From assembly GCF_030547185.1 (NCBI RefSeq), contig NZ_JAUOQR010000004.1, positions 186,001 to 250,000 on the forward strand: a stretch of DNA of 64,000 nt. The letters are read 5' to 3'. The stretch's first letter is position 1, and every line of letters begins with the position of its first letter. A model generated the notes under the pieces. It did no database searches and was not told the DNA's origin. It saw nothing but the letters and a program-made list of their open reading frames with translations. Both the position numbers and the translations under genes were made by a program. Below are positions 42,047 through 52,500 of this stretch, piece after piece. This stretch comes from Neptuniibacter sp. 1_MG-2023. GTDB taxonomy: Bacteria > Pseudomonadota > Gammaproteobacteria > Pseudomonadales > Balneatricaceae.

Positions 42047-42691
42047 TTGAAGTTATCTGCTCGTTTAGATGGGTTGGTTGATATGGTTAACGGTCCATAT
42101 GCTCATATATGGGACTGTTGTTGTGATCATGGATATTTGGGCCGTCGGTTGTTAGATAGGTACCCTAGGTCTGTTATTCATTTTGTTGATATTGTTCCGT
42201 CGCTTATCGAGCGTATAGAAACCTCTCTATCGGAGGTGGATAGGGGGCGATGGCAGGCCCATTGCGTAGATCTTAAAATATTAACTTTGCCGGATCCAGA
42301 AGCCCGTCAATTAGTGATTATTGCAGGGGTAGGTGGGGATTTGATGACTGAAATGGTCTCTGAGCTACTTACGAACCATCAGAGTCGGTCATTAGATATA
42401 TTATTATGTCCTGTACGCCAACTTTATAGAGTACGTACGGCAATGGATTCCCTTGGTTTGGGCTTAGTTGATGAGTGTATAGTTAAAGATGGTGGGCTTT
42501 TTTATGAGTTGATCTATTTATCAACAGAAAGTGTTCGCAAGGTTAGTTGTGTGGGTGAAATGTGGGATCTTACTGACTCTGAGCATAGGGAGTACTTAAC
42601 CCGCAATATTGAGCATTATCAACGTATGACCCAAGCTACTTCCCAAGAGCCTCCTGCTTTGCAGGCTTATCGCAAGCTACTTCTTGTATAA
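42047..42691 (+). CDS. TrmK-like tRNA (adenine-N1)-methyltransferase
   Basis: 214-residue SAM-dependent methyltransferase of the TrmK/COG2384 family, which modifies A22 of certain tRNAs in Bacillus. Motif I reads IWDCCCDHGYLGRRLL near residues 21-36; the family motif IIAGVGGDLMTEMV near 88-101 is present. The TTG at 42047 is chosen because GAGG lies six bases upstream; TTG at 42035 is an alternative. Gammaproteobacterial homologues are less studied, so the target base is inferred. Confidence 0.78.
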   Translation: MKLSARLDGLVDMVNGPYAHIWDCCCDHGYLGRRLLDRYPRSVIHFVDIVPSLIERIETSLSEVDRGRWQAHCVDLKILTLPDPEARQLVIIAGVGGDLMTEMVSELLTNHQSRSLDILLCPVRQLYRVRTAMDSLGLGLVDECIVKDGGLFYELIYLSTESVRKVSCVGEMWDLTDSEHREYLTRNIEHYQRMTQATSQEPPALQAYRKLLLV

Positions 42692-42714
42692 AGAGGCTGC
42701 AGAACAGCCCCTTT
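42690..42714. terminator. Terminator between convergent trmK-like and pyrC genes
   Basis: AAAGAGGCTG pairs with CAGCCCCTTT (one mismatch, 5-base loop), with an AT-rich tail on the plus side. It probably serves both converging transcripts. Confidence 0.65.
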
Positions 42715-42725
42715 ATAGTTTGATT

Positions 42726-43754
42726 TTATTTTACTCGCCAATGTATCTGTTCGCCTGCACGGATGGGAACGACTTGATCCCCCCCTAATGGATAGCTTGC
42801 AGGAACATCCCAGCTTTCTTTGATTAGAGTTATAGTGTCGCTATTGCGAGGCAGCGCATAAAAGTCAGGTCCATTGAGGCTAGCAAAAGCTTCCAGTTTA
42901 TCGAGTGCATTGGCTTCTTCAAATACCTCTGCATATAGCTCAATGGAAGCGTGAGCAGTATAAGAGCCTGCACAGCCGCAAGCCGCCTCTTTAGCGTGCT
43001 TCATATGGGGGGCAGAATCGGTTCCTAAAAAGAATTTTTTGCTTCCAGAGGTGGCTGCTTTTATTAGGGCTTCTTGGTGAATATTTCGCTTTAATATCGG
43101 CAGGCAGTAATAGTGGGGGCGTATGCCGCCAGCTAGCATGTGATTTCGATTAAATAATAGGTGATGTGCTGTAATTGTAGCGGCAACATTATCACCTGCT
43201 GATGCTACGAACTCGGCAGCATCTTTTGTTGTGATATGTTCAAGTACGATTTTCAGGTTAGGAAAATCATTAACAACATCTTTAAGTACTGAATCAATAA
43301 AAGCTTTTTCGCGATCAAAAATATCTATAGAGGCATCGGTGACTTCCCCGTGCAATAGTAAAAGCATACCTGCTTCCTGCATAGCTTCGAGAGCAGGGTA
43401 GATATTTTTTATAGATGTGACACCTGAATCTGAATTAGTTGTCGCTCCGGCAGGATATAGCTTTGCCGCAACAATCTGACCGGTTGCTTTTGCTTTTATA
43501 ATTTCTTCTGGCGCAGTATTGTCTGTTAAATAAAGTACCATTAGTGGTTCAAATGCACCTTGTGGTTTTTGATCCATAATACGTTGGCGATATTCTAGAG
43601 CTTCTTCGGTATTTGTTGCTGGGGGTACAAGGTTGGGCATAATGATAGCTCGCCCCATATAGCGGCTCACATCGCGAACGGTATCTTTAAGTTGTAAACC
43701 ATCTCGAAGGTGGATGTGCCAGTCGTCTGGGCGCGTAATTGTAATAGAAGTCAT
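42726..43754 (-). CDS. pyrC: Dihydroorotase
   Basis: 342-residue class II dihydroorotase catalysing the third step of pyrimidine synthesis, cyclisation of carbamoyl aspartate. The zinc-site HIHLRDG is near residues 13-19, the carboxylated lysine sits in [17 protein letters not shown] near 98-114, His ligands occur in LLLHGEV and LEHITT, and the catalytic Asp occurs in [14 protein letters not shown]. Length matches E. coli PyrC. Single gene. Confidence 0.96.
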   Translation of the reverse strand: MTSITITRPDDWHIHLRDGLQLKDTVRDVSRYMGRAIIMPNLVPPATNTEEALEYRQRIMDQKPQGAFEPLMVLYLTDNTAPEEIIKAKATGQIVAAKLYPAGATTNSDSGVTSIKNIYPALEAMQEAGMLLLLHGEVTDASIDIFDREKAFIDSVLKDVVNDFPNLKIVLEHITTKDAAEFVASAGDNVAATITAHHLLFNRNHMLAGGIRPHYYCLPILKRNIHQEALIKAATSGSKKFFLGTDSAPHMKHAKEAACGCAGSYTAHASIELYAEVFEEANALDKLEAFASLNGPDFYALPRNSDTITLIKESWDVPASYPLGGDQVVPIRAGEQIHWRVK

Positions 43755-43989
43755 TTAGAAGCTCACAGATTTTATTCAGATATTAGCGTGCGTATTAGGC
43801 TATATTATTTCATGGATATAGTTTTAATGCGCACTCAATTTTGAAAAGCGTGTCTGGGATTTGTTCAGTAAGGGTTGTATCACGGCGATCCATTAATATT
43901 CTATTGAGCCACCGTAATTTGCTAAGGCGAGAGGGTGTATTAAGGCGCTGGATAGTACGTATTCGCGCTTGTGAGTATTTGAGTGGCTT

Positions 43990-44331
43990 TTATTCCTCGA
44001 CCCAGACGGTTCGGATAGGGTCACCGAAGTCATCGTATATGACCTTTTGTTTTGGGATTTTTTTAGGTGGAGTCGCTCTCGATTGAATAGTAGCTGACGC
44101 TGTTTTGTTTTTACGTCGTGAATCTATAGTTGATAAAAGGGCATGAACGGGCGTGCGTTCAGTAGGTCCAGGATTATCAAAGCTTGTTTTGTGATGATTG
44201 TAGCGCCCATCAACAAGGCCTGACTCTCCCATCTCTACTTGTTCGATCTCTCCACCCTTTTGCAGATACTGATTGACCTCAGCGTTAAGCTGATCTCTGA
44301 GCTCTGCTTTAGAGGGGCGTTTTTTAAACAT
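43990..44331 (-). CDS. Protein of unknown function (113 aa)
   Basis: 113-residue, basic, probably partly disordered protein. It has a helical N-terminus (KKRPSKAELRDQLNAEVNQYLQKGGEI split near residues 3-29), a Gly/Pro/Asn-rich middle and a conserved-looking end DDFGDPIRTVWVEE. I do not recognise a family. The reading frame stays open for a further ~60 codons after the TAA (see finding). It shares strand with pyrC, 235 bases upstream of that gene. Confidence 0.6.
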   Translation of the reverse strand: MFKKRPSKAELRDQLNAEVNQYLQKGGEIEQVEMGESGLVDGRYNHHKTSFDNPGPTERTPVHALLSTIDSRRKNKTASATIQSRATPPKKIPKQKVIYDDFGDPIRTVWVEE

Positions 44332-44714
44332 ACATGAAGCCTAGTTTTATCACTCTTTAATTTTAAACGTTATTTATAGTGCTGGCGAGGGCAAGTTTAT
44401 GTTGATGGTTGAACTTGTGAGTTACTTGCTCATTTTCTATTGCTGAAAGACTAACGTATTTATAGGCGGCTGAGTAGTGATATACAGATTATGTGGCATT
44501 GTTAGCTAGAAAGAGAGTGAAGTGGATAGATATTCAGCGACAGAATAAAAGGTAGTGCCCATTGGTTCTATATATTTAGGGTGAATGCTTATCCTTGCTG
44601 GATGAGTGGGGGAGTGTCTTTGCGTGTTTAAAAGTAAGGTTTAGCTGGCGAAAAAAACATGCAAAAGGTAGCATAGGGCTCTGTTTTTTTCTAACAATAA
44701 GCTGCATATATTAG
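44332..44714. other. Intergenic region upstream of dnaX
   Basis: 383 bases with no ORF worth calling. It should contain the dnaX promoter and the divergent promoter of the 113-aa gene. I looked for the 4.5S SRP RNA, which sits beside dnaX in some relatives, and its GGTCAGGTCCGGAAGGAAGC core is absent. A T7 run occurs just upstream of the start but no good ribosome site is visible. Confidence 0.55.
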
Positions 44715-46676
44715 ATGAGTTATCAGGTTCTGGCGCGAAAGTGGCGTCCTGCGAGATTTCAAGAAATGGTGGGGCAAGAGCATGTGCTGAAAGCACTTGT
44801 GAATGCTCTCGATGATGATCGGTTGCACCATGCCTATCTTTTTACTGGTACTCGAGGTGTAGGTAAAACGTCTATAGCACGCTTATTTGCTAAATCCCTT
44901 AACTGTGAAACCGGCGTATCCTCTACTCCTTGCGGACAGTGTTCTGCTTGTAAAGAGATTGCTGAAGGGCGTTTTGTTGATCTTATTGAGGTGGATGCGG
45001 CCTCGCGTACGAAAGTAGAAGATACCCGTGAACTGATGGAAAACGTGCAATATGCACCAACCCATGGTCGTTATAAAGTCTACCTAATCGACGAAGTTCA
45101 TATGCTTTCTACGCATTCTTTTAATGCATTATTAAAAACCTTAGAAGAGCCGCCTCCGCATGTTAAGTTTCTGCTTGCAACGACAGATCCACAGAAACTA
45201 CCGATTACGATTTTATCCCGTTGCTTACAGTTTAATCTTAAAAACTTAATTCCTGAGCGTATTGTCAGCCACCTTTCCCATGTGTTGGGAGAGGAGAATA
45301 TCAGTTTTGAAGAGCCTGCACTTTGGCTTTTAGCCCGCTCTGCTGATGGTTCAATGCGTGATGCGATGAGTTTGACTGACCAAGCGATAGCCTTTGGTGC
45401 AGGTGTTATTAATGAAGCTGATGTTCGTGCCATGCTGGGAACGATCGATCAGCGTTTAGTCTATCAAATGCTTTATTGCCTCGCTTCAGGCGATGCTAAA
45501 GGTTTGATGGCTTCTGTGACGGATCTTGCTCAGTTTTCTCCTGATTATAATACAGTGCTTGGTGACTTGATCAGTGTGTTGCATCGCATAGCGCTTGCTC
45601 AAACGATTCCTGATGCTGTAGATAACAGTATGGGGGATATGCTTCAGGTTCAAGAATTAGCAAAGGCTTTAACGGCTGAAGATATACAATTGTATTACCA
45701 AGTTGCTTTGATGGGGCGTAAGGATCTGCCATTTGTTCCTGACCCTCGCGAAGGGTTAGAAATGGTATTACTCAGAATGCTAGCGTTCAGGCCTGCAGGG
45801 GCTAAGCCGCGCGCTGTAGCGTTACAAAATTCGTCAGCATTGGCTAGTAACAAAGTTGAGCCTAGTCGGGACTCTTCACCAGATATTCAGACTAATGAGC
45901 CTGTTGTAGATGTAGCGGAAGCTGTTTCGCTTGATAGGTCCGACTCGCTTCCTGAAGCTGAGCCAGCTATCGAGCAACCAATAGCGCCTCCCGCTTTAAA
46001 CCCGGAAAATGATCTTAGGCAGGATGAACCGCCTGCTTATTATGATGAGGCTGAGTATGCGGCTCCTCAAAGTGGGGTAGACCCAAGAAAAAAGTTTGAA
46101 AGTGAAGGTGTAGAGCAAGAGAGCACTCCTCCTTGGAGTATGGATGAAAGTGAACAGTCCTCTGTAAACGATCAAGCCATGCAGCCATTAGAGAATGAGT
46201 ATGCGCCTTCAGAGAGTAAAACCGATTTTAAATCACTAGAAATAGCTAAAAGTAGCGTAGCTGTTGAAGAGTGTTCGCGTGATTTAGGTGCTATTCAGCT
46301 CTCTGATTGGGTGCATATTGGCCGAAACCTTGGCCTGAGTGGTATGACTGAGAGTTTAGCAACACATATATCTTTGGAAGAGATTAGATCTGACGCTGTT
46401 GTTCTACATTACACAAAAGATCAAAAGACGATGTTAAATGAAGTACAGCAACAACGGATAAGTGATGCGTTGAATACATACTTCTCTGCGCCAGTGAGTG
46501 TCGAATTTGTACAGGCGATTCAAACGCAAGAAACGCCTGCACAGTACTTAAATAGAAAACGGGAAGAGCGGCATTCAGAAGCAATTACGTCAATTCGTAA
46601 CGATGAGACAGTAAAACAGTTACAACAACATTTTGATGCACAGATAGAGCTATCCTCTGTGCAACCCATCGATTAA
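44715..46676 (+). CDS. dnaX: DNA polymerase III subunits tau/gamma
   Basis: 653-residue tau subunit of the clamp loader. Start MSYQVLARKWRP is canonical. Walker A GTRGVGKTS is at about residues 44-52, the zinc-site cysteines are in CETGVSSTPCGQCSAC near 64-79, LIDEVHMLS is Walker B near 125, and SRC sensor 1 is near 169. Domain III follows, then a Pro/Glu/Ser-rich linker (360-550) and a C-terminal alpha-subunit-binding region. An A AAA AAG slippery heptamer at codons 458-460 should also yield a short gamma form. It heads the dnaX-ybaB-recR operon. Confidence 0.95.
   Translation: MSYQVLARKWRPARFQEMVGQEHVLKALVNALDDDRLHHAYLFTGTRGVGKTSIARLFAKSLNCETGVSSTPCGQCSACKEIAEGRFVDLIEVDAASRTKVEDTRELMENVQYAPTHGRYKVYLIDEVHMLSTHSFNALLKTLEEPPPHVKFLLATTDPQKLPITILSRCLQFNLKNLIPERIVSHLSHVLGEENISFEEPALWLLARSADGSMRDAMSLTDQAIAFGAGVINEADVRAMLGTIDQRLVYQMLYCLASGDAKGLMASVTDLAQFSPDYNTVLGDLISVLHRIALAQTIPDAVDNSMGDMLQVQELAKALTAEDIQLYYQVALMGRKDLPFVPDPREGLEMVLLRMLAFRPAGAKPRAVALQNSSALASNKVEPSRDSSPDIQTNEPVVDVAEAVSLDRSDSLPEAEPAIEQPIAPPALNPENDLRQDEPPAYYDEAEYAAPQSGVDPRKKFESEGVEQESTPPWSMDESEQSSVNDQAMQPLENEYAPSESKTDFKSLEIAKSSVAVEECSRDLGAIQLSDWVHIGRNLGLSGMTESLATHISLEEIRSDAVVLHYTKDQKTMLNEVQQQRISDALNTYFSAPVSVEFVQAIQTQETPAQYLNRKREERHSEAITSIRNDETVKQLQQHFDAQIELSSVQPID
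46088..46099 (+). promoter_or_regulatory. dnaX -1 ribosomal frameshift site and gamma stop
   Basis: Heptamer A AAA AAG lies in the zero frame (codons AGA AAA AAG). After a -1 slip the next codons are GTT TGA, so translation ends at 46099, giving a ~461-residue gamma. The E. coli dnaX site is the same heptamer, also followed within two codons by TGA. A GGGG-containing sequence about 12 bases upstream may act as the stimulatory SD-like element; no strong downstream stem was found. Confidence 0.85.
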
Positions 46677-46693
46677 TTTTGAGGTAAAGAACA

Positions 46694-47020
46694 ATGATGA
46701 AAGGTGGTATGGGCAATTTAATGAAACAAGCCCAGAAAATGCAAGAAAACCTACAGAAAGCGCAAGAACAAGTTGCCCTTGCTGAGCAAACAGGTGAATC
46801 GGGTGCGGGCCTTGTTAAGGTAGTGATGAATGGTCGTCATGATGTTAAAAGCATTAATATTGATGATAGCTTGATGGAAGAAGATAAGGAGATTTTAGAA
46901 GACCTTGTCGCTGCGGCCGTTAATGATGCTGTTCGTAAAATTGAAACTTATACACAAGAGAAAATGGCTGAAGTGACAGGTGGTATGGGTATGCCTCCTG
47001 GATTTAATATGCCGTTCTAA
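46694..47020 (+). CDS. ybaB: YbaB/EbfC nucleoid-associated protein
   Basis: 108-residue YbaB/EbfC DNA-binding protein, a homodimeric 'tweezer' fold. It starts [21 protein letters not shown], has a coiled-coil helix (10-35), and the typical [20 protein letters not shown] sheet and [15 protein letters not shown]-terminus. It is 17 bases downstream of dnaX and three bases before recR, the usual operon, preceded by GAGG. Confidence 0.95.
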   Translation: MMKGGMGNLMKQAQKMQENLQKAQEQVALAEQTGESGAGLVKVVMNGRHDVKSINIDDSLMEEDKEILEDLVAAAVNDAVRKIETYTQEKMAEVTGGMGMPPGFNMPF

Positions 47021-47023
47021 TCT

Positions 47024-47623
47024 ATGTCTTTTAGTCCTCTTATTCAGCAGTTGATTACAGCGCTACGTTGTCTGCCTAGTGTTGGGCCAAAATCGGCCCA
47101 GCGTATGGCTTTCCACCTTTTAGAACGAGATACGGAAGGGGCTTTAGCTTTAGCTGGCATTTTACAAAAAGCCGTTGCAGAGGTAGGGCATTGTCGTCAA
47201 TGTCGTACTTTGTCTGAACATGAGCTGTGTGATATCTGCCAATCGGAGAGCAGAGATAAATCAACGCTTTGTGTATTGGAATCTCCGGTAGACGTTTTGG
47301 CTATAGAGCAAACTGGCGGTTATAACGGTTTGTATTTTGTCCTTTCAGGACATTTATCACCGATTGACGGTATTGGGCCGGAAGATTTAGGTATAGATAA
47401 GCTTTTAGAATTTATCCATTCCACAGAAATAAATGAAATAATTTTAGCGACCAACCCTACTGTTGAGGGTGAGGCAACTGCACATTTTATTGCTGCTCAG
47501 GTAAAGGAGTTGGGCATTAAAGTGACTCGCATTGCACATGGTGTACCTGTAGGTGGTGAGCTGGAATTTGTTGATGGCGGTACGTTAGCGCACGCGATGG
47601 CGGGCCGGCGTTCACTGCTTTGA
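47024..47623 (+). CDS. recR: Recombination mediator RecR
   Basis: 199-residue RecR, which works with RecO/RecF to load RecA at gaps. It has the N-terminal helix-hairpin-helix ([19 protein letters not shown]), a zinc finger with Cys spacing [16 protein letters not shown] near residues 57-72 and a Toprim domain with [14 protein letters not shown] near 83-96. Length is typical. Third gene of the dnaX operon. Confidence 0.97.
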   Translation: MSFSPLIQQLITALRCLPSVGPKSAQRMAFHLLERDTEGALALAGILQKAVAEVGHCRQCRTLSEHELCDICQSESRDKSTLCVLESPVDVLAIEQTGGYNGLYFVLSGHLSPIDGIGPEDLGIDKLLEFIHSTEINEIILATNPTVEGEATAHFIAAQVKELGIKVTRIAHGVPVGGELEFVDGGTLAHAMAGRRSLL

Positions 47624-47635
47624 GGATTTAAAAAG

Positions 47636-48817
47636 TTGTCAGATTACAATTGGAAAACGTTAGAAGCTTCAGCCGAGGAGCCTATATGGATTAGATCTGA
47701 GGCAGATCTGAGTCGGTATTGTAATCACTGGCGAACTTTACCTTTAGTCGCACTAGATACTGAGTTTATTCGTGTTGAAACCTTTTATCCCATTGCAGGG
47801 TTAATACAGGTGGCGGATGATCGCCAGTGTTACCTGATTGATCCTTTAGATATATCAGACTTCAGTGCTCTATCTGAACTATTTCAAGATCGCTCTGTTA
47901 TTAAGCTAATGCATGCAGCAACGGAAGATCTTGAGCTGTTTCTTAAAGTGTTAGGAGTACTTCCCCAGCCTGTTTTTGATACCCAGATAGGGGCTGCTTT
48001 ACTTAACTGGGGCTTCTCTATGGGATTACAGAGGATGCTTGAGCAGAAACTCGATGTGCAAATGGAAAAGCATGAAACTACATCGGATTGGCTAAAGCGT
48101 CCGTTGACCTCAAGTCAGATACATTATGCTGCGCTGGATGTTGCTTATTTACCTGAAATTTATGCAATGCAAAAGCAGGAGTTTGTGCAGCGAGATACCT
48201 ATTCTTGGGCTGAGCAAGAAAACCAGAAAATGCTCGATAATGCATTGATTGATGACGTTGAGGGTTATGATTACTACCTACGTTTTACACAGATGTGGCG
48301 TTGTCCTGTGCATAAATTAGCAGCATTAAGGGATTTGACTGCTTGGCGTGAACAGGTTGCACGGGATCGAGATGTGCCGCGTAATCGAATATTAAAAAAT
48401 CAGGCCTTATTACAAATTATTGAGGCCTGGCCGCGTAACATGGGCGACCTTTCTCGTTTAGATGAAATTAGAAAGCATATTTTGCGCAGTGATGGTGAAA
48501 CGATTTTAGGTTTTATAAGGTCGGGGTCTAACAGCGCTGAAGCTAATCCACCGAAACCTATTCCAAGGCCTCTTCATTACTTTTGGAACAAACACCTGAA
48601 GAAGTTGAAGGCGATTGCCCGTAAAGCTGCTGAGGCTAATGACGTTGCGCCGGAGATTCTATTGCGTCGTAAAGAGTTAGAGCTACTTATTCGATCGGGT
48701 GTTGATGAAGGGGAGTATAGACTACCTTCCCAAATGTCAGAGTGGCGTCAAAAGTTAATAGGCCCAGCATTGTTAGATGAGCTTGAAGTTATAGAGCGTT
48801 TAAGATGTTCGAGTTAA
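47636..48817 (+). CDS. rnd: Ribonuclease D
   Basis: 393-residue 3'-5' exoribonuclease acting in tRNA/RNA 3' processing. The DEDD-type active site includes ALDTEFIRVETFYP near residues 38-51, MHAATEDLEL near 98-107, and Y/D in the SSQIHYAALDVAYLPEI segment near 158-174. One or two HRDC-type helical domains follow. TTG start with GAGG upstream. It may be co-transcribed with the dnaX operon (12-base gap) and with ycgL-ycgN. Confidence 0.93.
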   Translation: MSDYNWKTLEASAEEPIWIRSEADLSRYCNHWRTLPLVALDTEFIRVETFYPIAGLIQVADDRQCYLIDPLDISDFSALSELFQDRSVIKLMHAATEDLELFLKVLGVLPQPVFDTQIGAALLNWGFSMGLQRMLEQKLDVQMEKHETTSDWLKRPLTSSQIHYAALDVAYLPEIYAMQKQEFVQRDTYSWAEQENQKMLDNALIDDVEGYDYYLRFTQMWRCPVHKLAALRDLTAWREQVARDRDVPRNRILKNQALLQIIEAWPRNMGDLSRLDEIRKHILRSDGETILGFIRSGSNSAEANPPKPIPRPLHYFWNKHLKKLKAIARKAAEANDVAPEILLRRKELELLIRSGVDEGEYRLPSQMSEWRQKLIGPALLDELEVIERLRCSS

Positions 48818-48836
48818 ATATAAAGGTATTTTCTGC

Positions 48837-49124
48837 ATGAAGGTTTGTTCTGTTTATTTAAGTTCTCGTAAAGATGAAATGTATCTCTATGTCGATAAGC
48901 GAGATAAGTTGAGTAAGGTGCCTGAGGCACTGTTAGAGATGTTTGGAACAGCTAAGCTAGTCATGGATATTCCTTTGACGGCGAACCGTAAACTGGCGCG
49001 GGTAGATGTAGATAAAGTGCTGGAGGGCTTAGAGGAAAAAGGGTATTACCTGCAGATGCCGCCTCCAAAAGATGATTATATGCTGGATCTTCATAAAGAT
49101 CGTCCTGAAAGTGGTGTGCGTTAA
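48837..49124 (+). CDS. ycgL: YcgL family protein
   Basis: 95-residue YcgL domain protein, a small conserved gammaproteobacterial protein of unknown function. The CSVYLSSRKDEMYLYVDKRDKLSKVPEALLEMFG pattern and GYYLQMPPPKDD match the family. It stops immediately before ycgN, which starts on the next base, and the rnd-ycgL-ycgN order is common in relatives. Confidence 0.9.
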   Translation: MKVCSVYLSSRKDEMYLYVDKRDKLSKVPEALLEMFGTAKLVMDIPLTANRKLARVDVDKVLEGLEEKGYYLQMPPPKDDYMLDLHKDRPESGVR

Positions 49125-49565
49125 GTGGCCGCTCAAGAAGTTTTTTGGCGTAGTAAAAGTTTAGAACAGATGAATTCTACTGAGTGGGAATCCCTCTGTG
49201 ATGGCTGTGCATTATGTTGTCTGCATAAATTGGAAGATGAAGATACTCAAGAGGTTTTTTATACATCTGTTGTGTGTCATCTGCTCGATTTTGAAACCTG
49301 TCGTTGTACTAAATATGAAGAGCGTTGTTCGCTAGTGCCTGATTGCGTAAAACTTAGGCCCGAAGATGTAGATTCATTTCATTGGCTTCCACCAAGTTGC
49401 GCATATCGATTGGTTCATGAGGGGAAAGACCTTCCTGAGTGGCACCCTCTGGTCAGCGGGGATCAAAAAACAGTGATTGAATCAGGTGCGTCTGTTTTAA
49501 GTTGGTATGAAGTTAAAGATGATGAAATAGATGAAGAGGATTTTGTTGATTATATCATTGAGTGA
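49125..49565 (+). CDS. ycgN: YcgN family cysteine-cluster protein (UPF0260)
   Basis: 146-residue protein with the UPF0260 cysteine pattern (LCDGCALCCLHKLEDEDT near residues 25-42 and VCHLLDFETCRCTKYEER near 50-67, CSLVPDC just after). The N-terminus FWRSKSLEQMNSTEWESLCDGC is typical. Function unknown; metal binding is inferred from the cysteines. GTG start follows the ycgL stop directly. Confidence 0.9.
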   Translation: MAAQEVFWRSKSLEQMNSTEWESLCDGCALCCLHKLEDEDTQEVFYTSVVCHLLDFETCRCTKYEERCSLVPDCVKLRPEDVDSFHWLPPSCAYRLVHEGKDLPEWHPLVSGDQKTVIESGASVLSWYEVKDDEIDEEDFVDYIIE

Positions 49566-49576
49566 TTAAGCCGCTT

Positions 49577-52500
49577 TTAATTATCAGTGTTTATTGTAGG
49601 TGAAAGCAGCTTAGATATTACAGATTTTTCAAGAGGCTTGTAGAAATAGTAGCCTTGGAAAACCTCACAGCCGAGCTTAAGTAAGGTATCTAGCTGCCCT
49701 TCCGTTTCTACTCCCTCCGCTATTGTACTTAGATTCAGATTCCTGGCTAAATTGATAATAGTTGCACATATTTCAGTGTCCTCGTCTTTACGATGACACT
49801 CTTCTACAAAGGATTGATCTATTTTTAGGATATCGAGAGGTAGTCGTTTTAAATAGTTTAATGAAGAGTAGCCTGTACCAAAATCATCAATAGATATGCT
49901 TATATTTAAGGCTTTAAGTTCTTCAAGCACGCTGATACAGATTTCTATATCATCAATTAAAACCCCTTCGGTTATTTCTATTTCGAGTAGTGAGCCTGGA
50001 ATGGAGAAGAGAACTAACTGCTGTTTTATAAAAGGGACTAGCTCTTCTGATATAAGGTGTTTACCTGAGACATTAACGGCAATAGGTACTGGAGATAGCC
50101 CCTGATCGATCCATTCTCGAATCTGCATGAGAGCAGTGTTGATGACCATTTCGCCGAGTTGGATAATGAGATTACTTTCTTCCGCTATAGGTATGAAATC
50201 TGTAGGTGAAATCACCCCTTGTTGAGGGTGATTCCATCGAATAAGAGCTTCCAGAGCGATAATATTGTCTTTGCTGCGGAATACTTTAGGCTGATAAACA
50301 AGGTAGAATTGCTTTTCTGCGAGTCCTATCTTAATTAGGCGCTCGTAGGTTGCTGATTTTGTAACATTTTCGGCCATGTGGGGTTGGAATATTTGATAGT
50401 TGTCGCGGCCACTTTCTTTTGCCGCATACATGGCTATATCAGCCTCTTGAATTAGGTTGTCTGCGTGGGTTTGTCCGCATACAGAAAGTGATATACCTAT
50501 ACTAGTAGGGATATTAAATTGCTTTTTGCTTATCTCTACCGGTTTTCGCATTATTTCTAGAATGTCTTTAGCTTTTTTGCTTATTACATCTAGGTTAATT
50601 TTCCCTCTGAGTACGACAATAAACTCATCGCCTCCCCAGCGAGCGATAAGGTCATCTTCACGTGCAGCTTCTGTTAGGCGTTTAGCCACTTCACATAACA
50701 GTTCATCACCCGCTTTGTGTCCGAGAGTATCATTAATTTTTTTAAATTTATCTAAGTCGAGGAAGAATAGTGCAACGGTTTCGTTATGTAGTTTTGCCAC
50801 CTCAATAGCTGCAGAAAGTGACTTCATCATATATGTGCGGTTGGATAAGCTAGTTAGCGGGTCTCGGTAGGCAAGAAATTTAAGTCGAGATTGAAGCTTT
50901 TGCTCTCGTGTCACATCGCGTATATGGAGTGTAAATTCAGTACGGGAGTCATCTTCCATACGTGTACTGGTTATCGTCACTTCGGCTGGAAAGGGGTGGG
51001 CAGATATACGTTGTAGTTGTAGAGCATTTCGTCTATTTAAGACAAGGCCATTAGCTGCGCTGAAAAAATGACGCAGGCTGTATTCAACAGCCTCTCTATC
51101 TTCTTCGAGGATAAAATACTTGGTAAAGCTTTTTCCTACTACCTGCTTTTTTAGACAGCCCAACGTACGTTCTGCCGATGGGTTGAATTCAATTATTTTC
51201 CCTTCCCAGTCAATAGATATAATGCAATCCATTGATGAGTCTAGAATGGCGCTTTTTCGTTTTTCGCTTGCTTGGAACTGATCAATGGCAAAATCTTTTT
51301 GTGACATCTCTTGATTGATGCGTGTAATGACCTGGTTATACTTTTTTGCGATTTGGCCAACTTCAGTAAAGGGTTCTTCGTTCACGGGTGAGGTGAAATT
51401 CCCTAGATTCTGTTGTTGTTCCATATCACTTAGAAGGTCAATCAGTTCTGTAGATGCTTGATGCTCGGCAATGTTGAGGCCTTGTTCTTCATCTTGTACG
51501 GATACGCGTAATGGAACAAGGCGGTTAATAATACTAAGCAAGCAGTAGCTTACTCCAAAACTGTAGAGGCCAATTGCTGTAATACCACAAAGCTGGATCG
51601 CAAGCTGCTGGGAAAACGTAAGTCCTGTATCAAGCTTGCTGTAGTCAGAAAATATAGCAACGGCTATAGTGCCCCAAATACCGGCTAAAAGGTGAGCAGG
51701 GATAACAGCAAGCGCATCATCGATCTGCATTTTTTCTAGCCACAGTGTGCCGTAATATACGATGCCGCCAGAGATCATACCTATAAAGGCAGCGGATATA
51801 GGCTCGACAGCGAAACAGGATGCAGTAATGCCAACAAGTCCTGCAATAATGCCATTTAGTATATAGCCAACATCAATAAATCGCTTATCAAAGTAATGGA
51901 GGGAGGTTGCGATAAGGCCACCCCAGATGGCGGCAAGGCAGGTGTTGAGTAGGATTTTAGGAACCTGATCGTTGATGGCTAGGACACTACCACCATTGAA
52001 GCCAAACCAGCCAAACCAAATGAGTAGTGTCCCCATTGTTGCCATAGGAAGATTACTACCGGATGGGAACTTAGTATTGGCATCGTAGCGCCCAAGTCGA
52101 GGGCCGATAATTATTACGCAGGCTAACGCAACCCATCCGCCTACAGAGTGGACGACGGTTGAGCCTGCAAAATCGATAAAACCTAGAGCTTCTAACCAGC
52201 CTTGTTGAGTGTCTTGATAAAGACCACCCCAAGCCCAGTGTCCAGTAATAGGGTAGATAGCAACGCTTAGAATTATCGTTGCATATATGTATCCAATAAA
52301 ACTCATGCGTTCAGCAACGGCGCCCGACATTAGCGTAGCGGCAGTACTGCAAAACATCATTTGAAATATAAAGAAACAGATCTCATCTGCGGAGTTGTCG
52401 GTACCAAAGAGGAAGCTGTTACCGCCGATGAAGCCAAGGTAGGTGTTACCAAACATTAACCCGAAGCCAGCTATCCAGAAGATCGTTGTGGAAAGGATAA

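Noticed and set aside
43841-44086. 81-residue plus-strand ORF near pyrC
   Set aside because: It overlaps the 113-aa gene on the opposite strand and has no ribosome site or family features.
44332-44714. 4.5S SRP RNA gene beside dnaX
   Set aside because: The conserved GGTCAGGTCCGGAAGGAAGC core is absent on both strands.
50457-50870. 137-residue plus-strand ORF inside the Amt fusion gene
   Set aside because: It is antisense to the GGDEF domain and has Ser-rich low-complexity composition typical of a shadow frame.
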